Below, piece after piece: positions 11,900 through 21,131 of a DNA stretch of 64,000 nt. Source of the DNA: Bretschneidera sinensis (lineage: Eukaryota > Streptophyta > Magnoliopsida > Brassicales > Akaniaceae); contig CM043700.1 of NCBI GenBank assembly GCA_023935145.1, forward strand, positions 41,311,620-41,375,619, given 5' to 3'. The position numbers and the translations under genes are program-made. Numbering within the stretch: the stretch's first letter is position 1; every line of letters begins with the position of its first letter. The notes under the pieces are model-generated. The model made no database searches. It was not told the origin of the DNA and saw nothing but the letters and a program-made list of their open reading frames with translations.

Positions 11900-12042
11900 A
11901 AACCAATTAGAATGGGTTGGGCTAAGTTGAGGTTGGATAGGTTCATGGGTTGGGTTGGGTTGAGATTTTTTCAACCCGGTATGAATGAATTGGATTGAAT
12001 TTTTAGATTAACCCAACCCAAACCGACCTATGTTTACCCCTA
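11900..12042. repeat. Probable hAT-type non-autonomous element remnant
   Basis: Contains GGGTTGGGTTGGGTTGAG and, 70 bp later, CCCAACCCAAACCGACC ending in GTTTACCCCTAG. Short G/C-rich inverted stretches ending in a CCCCTA tip are typical of small hAT elements in eudicots. I could not pair a clear left tip or a target duplication, so the limits are approximate. Confidence 0.4.
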
Positions 12043-12984
12043 GTTACTATATTGAAAGCTTTTTACAACTTGACACCTTTTTAACTTACTATGTACAAAA
12101 ATCACTAGACAAAACATTGAAATATCTAGATAAATAAAGCATGGAGTAATCATTACCAAATATATCCTATCATACTTAACCTACAATGTATATCCCTACT
12201 TCGAGGTTATAAGTCATACTAGTCCAAGCTTCAAAGTTTCCTCTAGTTAACAAATGTATGACATTTTTCTCATGCGAGCAAAGTATCATTTTTGCGCAGA
12301 TTTAGTTTCTTGATTGGAAATACAAACTCTCATAATCCATTAATATTTTGCTTCAACAATGCACCATGATTCTTAGCAAATAAATAAATAATGCACCCAA
12401 AGTCTACGCTTAGTGCCCTCCCAGTCCATTTTCCAAACCCTACACTAAAAGAGGAACAAAGAAGAAAGCGTGTGCGGCAAATAGAAATGAATATAAACCA
12501 TTACAGTAAACCAAATAACTATGCTCATAGAATTTAATCGATTGAAGAAAATGAAGATAGTTATAATAAAACACATATTTTAATGATAAAATTCATACTT
12601 TTACTGATAAAAAAATCATAGAGTGAGAAACCTGAAAATCAAAATAACTTTTCCAGACCCAATCCAAAGTAATCATCTATATCCAAGGAAGTCCAACTAT
12701 TATCTAGAGAAGCTTTTGTAGGAAAATAGAATATTGGGCCTTGGTTCAGTGCCCAGTTGCTTTTCCAAAGCCCACCAAGTTGGGCTATTTATTCCTGGAA
12801 AATTAACAATGTTGCTAACTCAAAAATGAATCCAGAAACCTTGTTCAGTGGGATTCTCATTCACTACACTCAATCAGTAGCATTAAGGAATTTTTTAAAG
12901 ACGTTTTATTAAAGTCCAGAAGTAAAACAGAGAGGAAGAAACTTAGAAAGTAAAAAATGAATCTAGAAGAGCCATGAAAACAAT

Positions 12985-13890
12985 CAGCAACAGAGAGGAT
13001 ACCGAGGCAAGAAAGTCAGGGACGCCGGACTCATCCATCGCATCTGTCGGCATTTTTCGAAAGTGCCTGTCCAGATCAAAAGGAATGGTGAATGCTTTAT
13101 ACACCCGAGGTTATGCAGCTATTTTTATTTGGCTCAAGTAGTGCAAATTGCTCCTTCGGATAAAAGAGTTCATCCACAATGTCTTAGACAAAGCCTGGAC
13201 AGAAATATTTAGAAATTAGATACTGAAAAGCTGATTAGGAGCAATAAAATTGAAAAACTTCAAAAAATGAAAATATTCTCATCTATCAAATGAACCTATA
13301 GCATTAAATTTCCACAGCTTAAAAGTATATCTCGGTCGGAACAGAAATTTAAATTAAAAAAAAAATTCTACAATTGCTTCACTTCCTAACTGAGCAAAAA
13401 AAAAAAAAAAAGTCTGGATTACCACCGTAACTACAATTAGACAAAATCTATCATTTGATAAAAAAGAAAAACGAGAGGATTAATGTTTATAAATTTCAAT
13501 CCTTCCAAACAATCTTTTTATTTCCCTACCTTCTCCACTTCTTTTTTCGTAGTAGTTCTTCCTATTTTTCTTCCCTATCAAATGACCCTAAAATGGAAGT
13601 TACTTGCCTTTCATTTAAATTTTTTTTGTGTATCTCTGTTTTTCAACAATTCTGCAAAGCTGTAATGCAGAAAATTCCATAAACGAAAATTGGGGAGTAG
13701 CAATTTTAAAAAACAAAAACTTAAAAGGTACCCTTTCATAATAAAAGGAAAACCTCCATAGGCAAATAGATAGGCTTTAATTCACTTCCAGCTTGAACTG
13801 CAGGCAAAGAAGTGTATTGGAGCGAAATATTGTCTCTCTCGGAAATATTGAACTACTGATATATTTGTTTGCTTGTCATCGACAGTAAAC
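12985..13890 (-). pseudogene. CDPK-related protein kinase (CRK) fragment, C-terminal exons
   Basis: CRKs are Ser/Thr kinases with degenerate EF hands. One exon remnant starts at 13194 after an AG acceptor and carries, across frame changes, ALSKTL, VDELFYPKEQFALLEPN and MPTDAMDESGVPDFLAS, which fit the degenerate EF-hand region of CRKs. A second remnant begins at 13890 after CTCTGCAG and reads VY..ANKYISSS, fitting the segment that precedes it in the family. The ~0.65 kb between them is intron-like, so this is a genomic copy and not a retrocopy. The kinase domain is not in the window. Frameshifts and stops make it dead. Confidence 0.62.
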
Positions 13891-14068
13891 CTGCAGAGAC
13901 AAACTGAACTGAATGAATAGGAGACAAACAGCAAACCAAACGAGAAATTTTCTTAAGTCAACGGTGCAAAGGTAAACAACTAAAATAGAGAAATTCAAAT
14001 TGCATATATAAAGTCTGCTAACAACTTGGTAGACTCTCGAGACGAAGGAAAACATCTAATGCGATAGA
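13891..14068. other. Noncoding flank between the CRK fragment and the hAT element
   Basis: Intron-like AT-rich sequence. Further CRK exons would be expected to the right on the minus strand but none is recognisable. Confidence 0.4.
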
Positions 14069-14076
14069 GCTGAAAC

Positions 14077-14702
14077 TAGGGGTGGTAATTTTGGACACGA
14101 CACGTGAATCCGACACGATACGACACGAAATAAAGCGTGTTAGTGTTGAGTATAATCGGGTTCGTGTCGTAATCGTGTCGACACGATTATGACACGGAAT
14201 AATCGTGTCGTGTCACGGGTTGACCCACTAACCCGAAATGACACGATTATAACACGATTAATGGGTCACGGGTTGATGGGTCGTGTTGACACGGTTATGA
14301 CCCATACCTATTTATGACCCATTTAAAAAAATATCTATTAAATTAAAAAAAAAATCTTAATATATATATATATATATATATATAAAATAAACCCTAATAC
14401 TAATTTTACAATCCACAGACACAGAAATGGGTTAAGCGTGTCGTGTCGTGTCGGGTCTAACACGACCCGTTTATTATATGGGTTAAATGTGTCGTGTCGT
14501 GTTGTGTCGGGTCTAACACGACCCGTTTATTAAACGGGTTAAGCGTGTCGTGTCGTGTTACCCGTTTAATAATCGTGTCGTGTTCGTGTTGGGTTTTCTT
14601 GACACGATTAATAATCGTGTCGTGTTCGTGTCGACCCATTAATAATCGTGTCGTATTCGTGTCGACACAAACACGACCCGCCAACCCGAATTGCCACCCC
14701 TA
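14077..14702. mobile_element. Non-autonomous hAT element with 8-bp target duplication
   Basis: 626-bp element with tips TAGGGGTGG at the left and CCACCCCTA at the right. It is flanked by a perfect 8-bp duplication GCTGAAAC at 14069-14076 and 14703-14710. An 8-bp duplication and this tip are characteristic of the hAT superfamily. The interior is dense in CGTGTCGTGT / ACACGACACG motifs on both strands, with a TA run at 14361-14382, and has no transposase. Such subterminal repeats are the usual binding sites for a transposase supplied in trans. Confidence 0.93.
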
Positions 14703-14710
14703 GCTGAAAC

Positions 14711-17200
14711 CCTATTAAAAGGCACTGGTAATTATCAGTAAATTTAACTACAAAGTTTAATGAATAATAACAAAAAATTGACATGTGTCTATTTCGGCAC
14801 GAATAGAAAAAGCTTTATTATAAGATTATCGGTGTTGAGTACTGTAACAAAAAATGAAAGGTAAGTGAAAACATTTAATGGAGTTGAATTTATATTAAAT
14901 GTTTGTAGTAATAGAGAATACAAAAGAAATTTTGTGTTTATTATTATAGATCAGTGCCGCTTCCAACATTAGTTTTGGGTTTACTCTAGTAAATATTCAT
15001 GAAAATAGGATGAGCACGCAATAGTATAGTGCTAAAACAATTACGAAAACTTTCATTTGGATGTGTGACCCGTTATGATTGAGGTTACAATTAATTAACT
15101 ACATAATAATTATAATTATTTTTTAATTAATATTTAAAATCCAGTTACATCAATTTGAGTTGTGATTGTTCACTTATTATAAAAACAACTGTAAACCCAA
15201 ATTCAAGACAATTCAAAGCCTAAAATTCTATTTCTATAAACTATTGTTGTTAGCATATTATGCGGAGTATACATCAACCGTATCATATTCTCATTCATTG
15301 GATGAGTCAATAGTTTAATTGCAGTATGCTTAATTGTCAAGTTTCTTCATACAACTCTTATAAGTAAATAGCATCACGGCTGGCATCTTAGTATTCGACT
15401 TCACTTTCTTTCTAATATGATATAGTATTCCATTAAGACATTATTACAGGATGGATTAGAATCAATTCTAGTTTCAAAAAGAAGCAAAAACTAAAAATGT
15501 ATGGAAATTCAGCCACATATATATGTAACGTGTCTTAAACAAATAACGTGGAAATACACTTGCTTTTAAACTACTTTCTCTATTATATTTGACAAAATTG
15601 TGAATTTTTTACTCAATCACCGTGCTAACATGTTACTTATAGCAAAAATTCTGGGTTATATCGAGTCTAAAACATTACTTGTCCGAAACTCTATTTGTAA
15701 TTTTAGGAAATTTTATTGGTAACGTTAGTAAAAGTGAGATAAAAAAAATAACGTTATCAATAAAATTCTTTAAAATTATCAATGGAGTTTCGAGTGGATC
15801 TAAAACCAATGCTTTAGACCCGGTCTAATCAAGAATTTCTCCGCTTATAAACCTTCCAAACATTCTTACTACTCTTGGCAAACTTGTTTTCTATTTTACA
15901 TAATACTCCATCATAAAGTAATTAAAGAACTAAACTAAAATATCTTTGTATGGAGAAATTCTTGCTTGGATCTGATTCGTGTGGATGAAGAGAATCATCA
16001 CCATCAATTGTTTAAAAACAAAGATATACTGCCCATGAAACATATTTGGATGTGTACGTCGTACCAACACTATTGATAAGATTCAAAATAAAATCCAAAG
16101 ATTCTAACATATTTGCAACATGGATTTGATTATTTAATCATAACAGAGTATCCAATCAACTAATTATTATTTGACCTTCTATGAACTAAAAATAGGCTAA
16201 CTAGGGTTACCAACATGGCCACATGAGTCATATAGTCTAAAGCCATAATCTTCTTAAGACAATGAGAATTCAAGTCTACCTTATCTTTCACATTTTCATC
16301 ATCAGCATTATGGGGGAAATAGACCCCATTTCAAGAAGAAAAAAAAATATTTGTGCCCCAAACTATTCCCATCTTCACCAAGTTTTTTTTTTTTTTTTAG
16401 GGGAGGGGGTGGGGGGAGAAGCTTATGTCACCATTCTCTTCATCTATAGACAACAATATTTTGGATAAAAACTACACATGAATCTTAACCGTGCAAATTA
16501 AAAGGCTTCAAAATTAGATCACCATATATGAATATGATGCATCACATATCCATATAAATCAATACAAAAAGATAAAGACTTACATCAATGGCCTTAATGA
16601 TTGGTTGGATATGCTGGAGATCTTGTATCTCCTAGTTTTATCCCCATGTGTAATTTGTACCTTTATTGATTTCAATACCCTTTTTACCTGGAAATTACTA
16701 CAAAATTAAAAGGAAAATATAGTAAAACTAGCACAGCTTTATAAATGGTTAGATAAAACATACCACCTAAAAATTATGAGCAAATAAATGTATATCTTAT
16801 TCATATATACATATCAGATATTAAAAGACAGTCATGACAACATATGATTGTCTCTCAAATTACAGGAACTAAATGATAAAAAGTCAATAATATATAGCAC
16901 CTACAAATATATGAACAGATGGATTCCTTTTTTCTTTTACCAAAAAAGAAAGGAGGCTCTCTGCAAGAACACTGAAGCTAACATTACTATATCACAGCAA
17001 CCAAGTACGATCACACTAATGAAATACGAGGTACTTCACCAGCAACCTTAAAAATCTTGATTAGTATCATAATAGTAAGCAAATTACATAACATTACCAC
17101 TTTCCCGGAACCATCAATGTCAATAACACCTCTTTTTTTTCTTCCTTTTATTGATTCTTTTCGATGGGATTGTAGCCCTTGCCTGAGTATTTTAATCAAT
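14711..17200. other. Noncoding AT-rich region
   Basis: About 2.5 kb without recognisable genes. Apart from the fold-back element at 15642-15844 and a poly-T/G-rich stretch at 16384-16410, nothing stands out. Short ORFs here have no family motifs. Confidence 0.55.
15642..15844. mobile_element. Fold-back MITE-like element
   Basis: The left arm (AAATTCT, CGAGTCTAAA, CGAAACTC, AAATTTTATTG, TAACGTTA) reappears as reverse complement in the right arm, so nearly the whole 203 bp folds into one hairpin with its centre near 15735. TTATA stands on both outer edges (15637-15641 and 15845-15849) and is a possible target duplication. No coding capacity. Superfamily not assigned. Confidence 0.65.
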
Positions 17201-17211
17201 GGCCATTGAAC

Positions 17212-17394
17212 TCACTTTTCTAGACTTGGACTTTTACGAAACCAGTGAAGCACTGTTCTTCCTTGTGCATCTCTGAAATTGTGACTGACACCGGCAGCAA
17301 TTATGAGGCCCACTCTCCATTCATAAGCAAGAGAAGCTGCCAAGTGTATAACTCCTAGACCTTCATCATCAAGAACATTAGGACCTTTACTGCC
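17212..17394 (-). pseudogene. CAMTA-like transcription activator fragment (ankyrin repeat exon)
   Basis: Calmodulin-binding transcription activators (CAMTAs) have an ankyrin block before their IQ motifs. The minus strand reads KGPNVLDDEGLGVIHLAASL, then VGLIIAAGVSHNFRDAQGRT and VLHW, which fits the first ankyrin repeats of plant CAMTAs. Upstream (17395 onward) is a pyrimidine-rich stretch ending in AG, so an intron acceptor is retained. After VLHW the sequence diverges and stops at 17212, so only this exon piece remains. The CG-1 DNA-binding and IQ regions were not found nearby. Confidence 0.72.
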
Positions 17395-17544
17395 TTGAAA
17401 GAAAGTTACAAAAAAGAGAAGAAAACAACAAAGCCAATTTCTTGCATCTTGACAACTCACACATGTTATCTTTTCATCAAATGCATACATTATAAATGCA
17501 GCAACCAATTTATGTTTTCATGAAATCAAAGACTCACTGCAGAT

Positions 17545-17751
17545 AAATAACATCCGTCGGCGTTTAATTTTCGGCACTTTTACATATCGATGCTTATAAG
17601 TTTCGAAATATGCCAAAACTAATTTCATATTGCGGTGCTTGTAAAGGCCGAAATATGAATACTGAAGACATTATTGTGGTGCTTGAAAGCGCTGAAATAA
17701 ACAATTATAAAATTTGTCATGTAGCGGTGCTTAAAAACACTTTGGCTTCTC
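17545..17751. repeat. CACTA-like subterminal repeat remnant
   Basis: Four or five degenerate copies of a motif like CGGTGCTT..AAGNNCCGAAATATG in direct and inverted form (for example GCGGTGCTTGTAAAGGCCG). Short arrays of GGCGCT/AGCGCC-type motifs are common at the ends of plant CACTA elements. No CACTA tip was found. The URB1-like sequence starts abruptly at its right edge (~17752). Confidence 0.4.
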
Positions 17752-18230
17752 TTAACATATGTGCAAAAAGGAATACAAGAACCATGGCAGAGAATTCCTT
17801 ATGTTATAGCTTTTTTTACTGTGGAGACATCCATCATATTGTTGGATCCTTTGCATGATCAATATACATTAAGTAACCTTTTGATGCACTCTTTTGGAGT
17901 GAATTTGAAGGTAATGTTTTATGACTGCATCAAATTTGCATTTTACATCTTTTATGTTTGTTTTGCAATCCAGTGTCATGTTTTATATATGTTTTTAAAC
18001 GTTATTCTGCTTTCACAACCATAATGGATCCTTCATCGACTCTGTTTTCAGGGCATAACATTGTTTTAAAATGTTTTCTGGAGTAGTTCTGTTAACTTCG
18101 CCTAACATATGCAAGACTGAATATTGATTGTGATACTCAAATTTATATCATAAATTCCATTCTTGAGATGCTTATGAGTTTTTATTGTTCTCCTCTTTCT
18201 GATAACGAGTAAAAGGAATTAATTATTCAG
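17752..18230 (+). pseudogene. URB1/NPA1-like ribosome biogenesis protein, two exons
   Basis: URB1 (yeast Npa1) is a large nucleolar protein acting in early 60S subunit assembly. Exon one (to 17910, donor GTAATG) reads VQKGIQEPWQRIPYVIAFF and TSIILLDPLHDQYTLSN. Exon two (18052-18230, acceptor TTTTCAG) reads VFWSSSVNF, then after a frameshift LTYARLNIDCDTQIYIINS and FYCSPLSDNE. Exon two has an internal TAA, a frameshift, a second stop after SDNE, and GA where a GT donor is expected. These exons directly precede, in the gene, those at 21132. The remainder of the gene to the left is missing. Confidence 0.78.
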
Positions 18231-18625
18231 GAAATTTTTAATCTCTAGCTGTCTACTAATGTTCATGCGGTGATCTTTTCAGACTTACTTCAAATATCAT
18301 GCTTTAGTCTATGGTTCTTGCATACCTTATTAAAAAGACGGGAAAAAGTATTCTTTTTGGAAAAAAATGTTTCGCTGGATATACTGGATTCATAGTGGTA
18401 TGCAGGGATACTTGGAGTTACATTGATAAGTGACTATGATTTTATTGGGGAATAGAACTTATCAATATCCAAATATATATTAATTGAATATGGCCTTAAG
18501 TTAAATGGAAGGGCAAATTAGGTTTTATGCAGTGGGCTATGGGATGAAAGTTCGGCCAAGTAGAGCTAAGTGCTCTTTGTATGTTTCTAAGCTAAGTAGG
18601 TGATAACAAGCAGTGTCTCAGCTTG

Positions 18626-18735
18626 AAGTTTTAATACACTCTTTCTTATAGAAAAGAGAAGTTTTAATACATCATTGTAGAAAAGAAAAGTTTTAATACA
18701 TCCTTACTTATAGAAAAGAAAAGTTTTAGTTCATC
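18626..18735. repeat. Short tandem repeat, 30-33 bp unit
   Basis: About 3.5 copies of a unit containing AGTTTTAATACATC and ATAGAAAAGAAA, starting near 18626, 18660, 18689 and 18722. It lies in the URB1 intron, left of the inserted LTR element. Confidence 0.7.
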
Positions 18736-18992
18736 CTTTAAAGTTCAGATTGTTACTGACTTGGGTATTAGTTTGGCCTATCATGTGATAAATTTGCAAA
18801 CTAACAATGTGTAGTTCTTATTGACTTGTTTCAATGAAGTTAAATATAATATTCTTCTAGTTTTTCTTTTTGTCAATCGAGCATAGTTTGATTTATTTTT
18901 TTTGAATTTCATGTAGAATTGCACATATAACAAATTGTGAGCTTTGAAAATATGGATTGTTTTGTTAAAATATTATGTTGTCCATGAGCTTG

Positions 18993-19321
18993 TGATGTAG
19001 AATAGGAAAATAGGGATGATAGAGGAAACAGAAACTAGGCCAGGGGATTGGAAAAGAATCCAGGCTACCCTAGAGGTTAAGAGGAAATTGATACTTAATA
19101 TCAATCTGATTTTTATTTATTCAAAACTATTCGAAAAGTAACATATAAATCCTTTGTATAGAGATCTTTAAGAATCCTAACCTTAAGCTAACACGGTAAA
19201 TAAAGAAATTAAAAAATGACTAAATACTATATTCTAATCATATTCTAAGAAATTAATAAAATATAATTCTTTCAATATTAACAAAATTAAAACCTTGTCC
19301 CCACCCTTCTGTACCCCATCA
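18993..19321 (-). repeat. Left (3') LTR of the PDS5-carrying element
   Basis: 329 bp, TG...CA, matching the right copy over its length except for a segment of roughly 65-100 bp that the right copy lacks. Both contain GAGGTTRAGAGGAAATTGATA and the ACTATATTCTAAT block. Confidence 0.72.
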
Positions 19322-19335
19322 TTCTCCCCCGCTTA
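19322..19335 (-). promoter_or_regulatory. Polypurine tract of the PDS5-carrying element
   Basis: Minus strand TAAGCGGGGGAGAA, immediately before the 3' LTR. Typical position and composition for plus-strand priming. Confidence 0.65.
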
Positions 19336-19499
19336 GAAAAAACTCGACCTCGAGTTTTAAAGTGAATAAACAATAATAATTACGATGCTTGGAGAAACGA
19401 AGTATAGTCAGACAAATCTTGAAAAAGAAGTCTCGAATAAAAGAATTTTTTTTGGCAAAGAATATCGGTGCTTCAAACCAAACAAATATGATAAAATCA

Positions 19500-20164
19500 A
19501 CACTAGGAGCCTACATAACAATCACTTTCTCACTCATGTCTTCTAACTTTTCATGAACTTGTTCGACATGTGAATGAGGAGTTGTGGCTAGTACAACTCA
19601 AGTATGGTTTGAGCTTAGTAGCACAATTTTCAAGAACTCTCGATACCAGCTTATGAGCGATAGGTGTAACTCCCGTATTGTTTTTCTTAGTACTAGCTTA
19701 GTTAAGATTGTGGAGAGCAACTCGTGAGAAATTTCTTCACTTTCTTCTAATACAAGGGTCATAATAGTCTCTATAGATTATAAAACATTCTATGGGTGAT
19801 AATCCTTTATAACCTTGAGGAAATACTAGACAGTAATCAGAGCATCACATCTGAGATCTAACATCACTAAACATGATCTGACATTGACAATAGTCTCCAG
19901 AATTGAGATCCTCCTAATGTATGACTGACTAGACTAGTCAGCTAGATTTTCAAACGAAAACACAATCAACCGAAAAACCTCCTTCATTTGTTCTTCATCA
20001 TAAGGCATGCCTGGTGCAGTTATTCTTGTTATTTCACTAACACAAGGTGCAGCCGCAATTCTCACATCAATATGTGAATGCCTGAAATGGTGGTCAACAA
20101 CTAAAACTTGTGTCAACAAAGCGAGACAGGACGATTTGGTCAAAAAGACAAATGAGCTTATCAA
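19500..20164 (-). pseudogene. PDS5-like sister-chromatid cohesion protein fragment
   Basis: PDS5 is a HEAT-repeat regulator of cohesin in the nucleus. The minus strand reads HFRHSHIDVRIAAAPCVSEI, TRITAPGMPYDEEQMKEVF and LIVFSFENLAD, then after a stop VRSCLVMLDLRSDALI, KVIKDYHP and IETIMTLVLEESEEISHELL. These blocks are consecutive in plant PDS5 N-terminal HEAT repeats. They run on with no intron-like interruption, suggesting capture from a spliced RNA. Several stops show it is not translated as a whole. Sequence further down (to ~19500) weakly continues the family. The strand is that of the host LTR element. Confidence 0.78.
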
Positions 20165-20844
20165 CCGACAACAAGACTCGTAAGCTTATATCGAACATCT
20201 GTGAGTTATTAGTCATGCTAAAAAATTGACCGATTATGTCCTCTTTTCTCTTCCTTTTTTTCTACTTTCTATTCTAAATAAAATAGAAAATAAAAAAAAA
20301 TTGCCATTATTTTTCTTTTTTTTTTTTGCTTTTTTTAAAAAACAAAAATGTAAATATAACTTAACTATTCACTACTAACTTCTCTGTACAGTGAAACAAA
20401 ATATGAAAAACAGGGAGCAGAGTACGCCTGTTGTTAGCGTTACGGCACTCTCGGTCGGCGGTGGACTGGCGGTGAATGGGGCTGGGCTTTGCGGGTTGGT
20501 GTCGTCTGAGGCCGGTGGTTGCAACGGTGATGACGGATCGGAGTGAAGTCACCGATGGTAGATCAGAGAGATAGAAGTAATGGCTGGGATCTTGACCGTT
20601 TGCATGCGTGGAAGCGGTGCATAGGGCTAGGGTTGAAGAGATCCGAAATTCCGAGACGGCTGGAGAGACTAATAGTGACGGCGGTGTCGTCGGCCAGTCA
20701 CCCGAAAACTGTTAAACCTGGATTTATGTGGACTGCTTTGGCTAAGGCTGTGTTTGTTTTGTGGGCTGATTCTGGTTTTTTGGCAGACTGTGTTTGGTTT
20801 GGATTTTGTAAATGGATGGTTGTGGATTTTTGGGAGTCGATTTT
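20165..20844 (-). other. Leader region of the PDS5-carrying element
   Basis: Between the PDS5 fragment and the primer site. It is AT-rich at 20230-20370 and clearly more GC-rich at 20420-20720, unlike its surroundings. Short open frames on both strands overlap here, but none has recognised domains. The GC-rich block could be captured 5' gene sequence or an element leader. Confidence 0.4.
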
Positions 20845-20858
20845 AGGCCATCATACCA
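20845..20858 (-). promoter_or_regulatory. Degenerate primer binding site of the PDS5-carrying element
   Basis: Minus strand TGGTATGATGGCCT, close to TGGTATCAGAGCC used by elements primed by initiator tRNA-Met. It lies 4 bp inside the 5' LTR. Confidence 0.55.
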
Positions 20859-20862
20859 AAAT

Positions 20863-21094
20863 TGACGTAGAACAGGAAAACAGGGAAGATAGAGAAATAA
20901 AAACCAGACCTGGAGATCGGAAGAGAAGCTAGACTATCTGGAGGTTGAGAGGAAATTGATAGCCAATACAGAGATCTTTAGCAATTCTAACAATAACGAA
21001 ATAAAAAAAATATCAAATACTATATTCTAATCCTATTCTAAGAAATTAGAGATTACAAAATTACAATCTTATCCTACTCTTCTGTATCCGTTCA
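20863..21094 (-). repeat. Right (5') LTR of the PDS5-carrying element
   Basis: 232 bp, starts TGACGTAGAACAGG, ends TTCA. Partner of 18993-19321 with one sizeable internal deletion. Confidence 0.7.
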
Positions 21095-21131
21095 AGGTAA
21101 CTAAAATCTCTTAATCTTATTTGCTTTGCAG

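Larger units (their letters stand above)
11019..12988. other. AT-rich noncoding stretch
   Basis: About 2 kb with no recognised coding sequence. It begins where the Tat element ends abruptly and holds a compound microsatellite (11349-11448) and a small hAT-like remnant near 11900-12042. The rest shows no motif I can name. Confidence 0.6.
18993..21094 (-). mobile_element. Non-autonomous LTR element carrying a PDS5 gene fragment
   Basis: About 2.1 kb in a URB1 intron. Terminal direct repeats at 18993-19321 and 20863-21094 both start TGAYGTAGAAYAGG and end CA. Directly inside the left repeat is a purine tract when read on the minus strand (TAAGCGGGGGAGAA, 19322-19335). Inside the right repeat the minus strand reads TGGTATGATGGCC, 10 of 13 matches to the initiator-tRNA-Met primer site. 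The element therefore runs on the minus strand. No gag or pol is visible; the interior carries PDS5-like coding sequence in the element's own sense direction. Flanks GCTTG and AGGTA do not match, so a target duplication is not demonstrated. Confidence 0.72.

Noticed and set aside
14457..14703. ORFs on both strands with HEHDTII-type repeats
   Set aside because: They translate the subterminal motifs of the hAT element; no transposase signature.
20543..20932. 129-residue + strand ORF beside the PDS5 fragment
   Set aside because: It runs through the primer site and into the LTR, against the direction of the element, and has no recognised domain.
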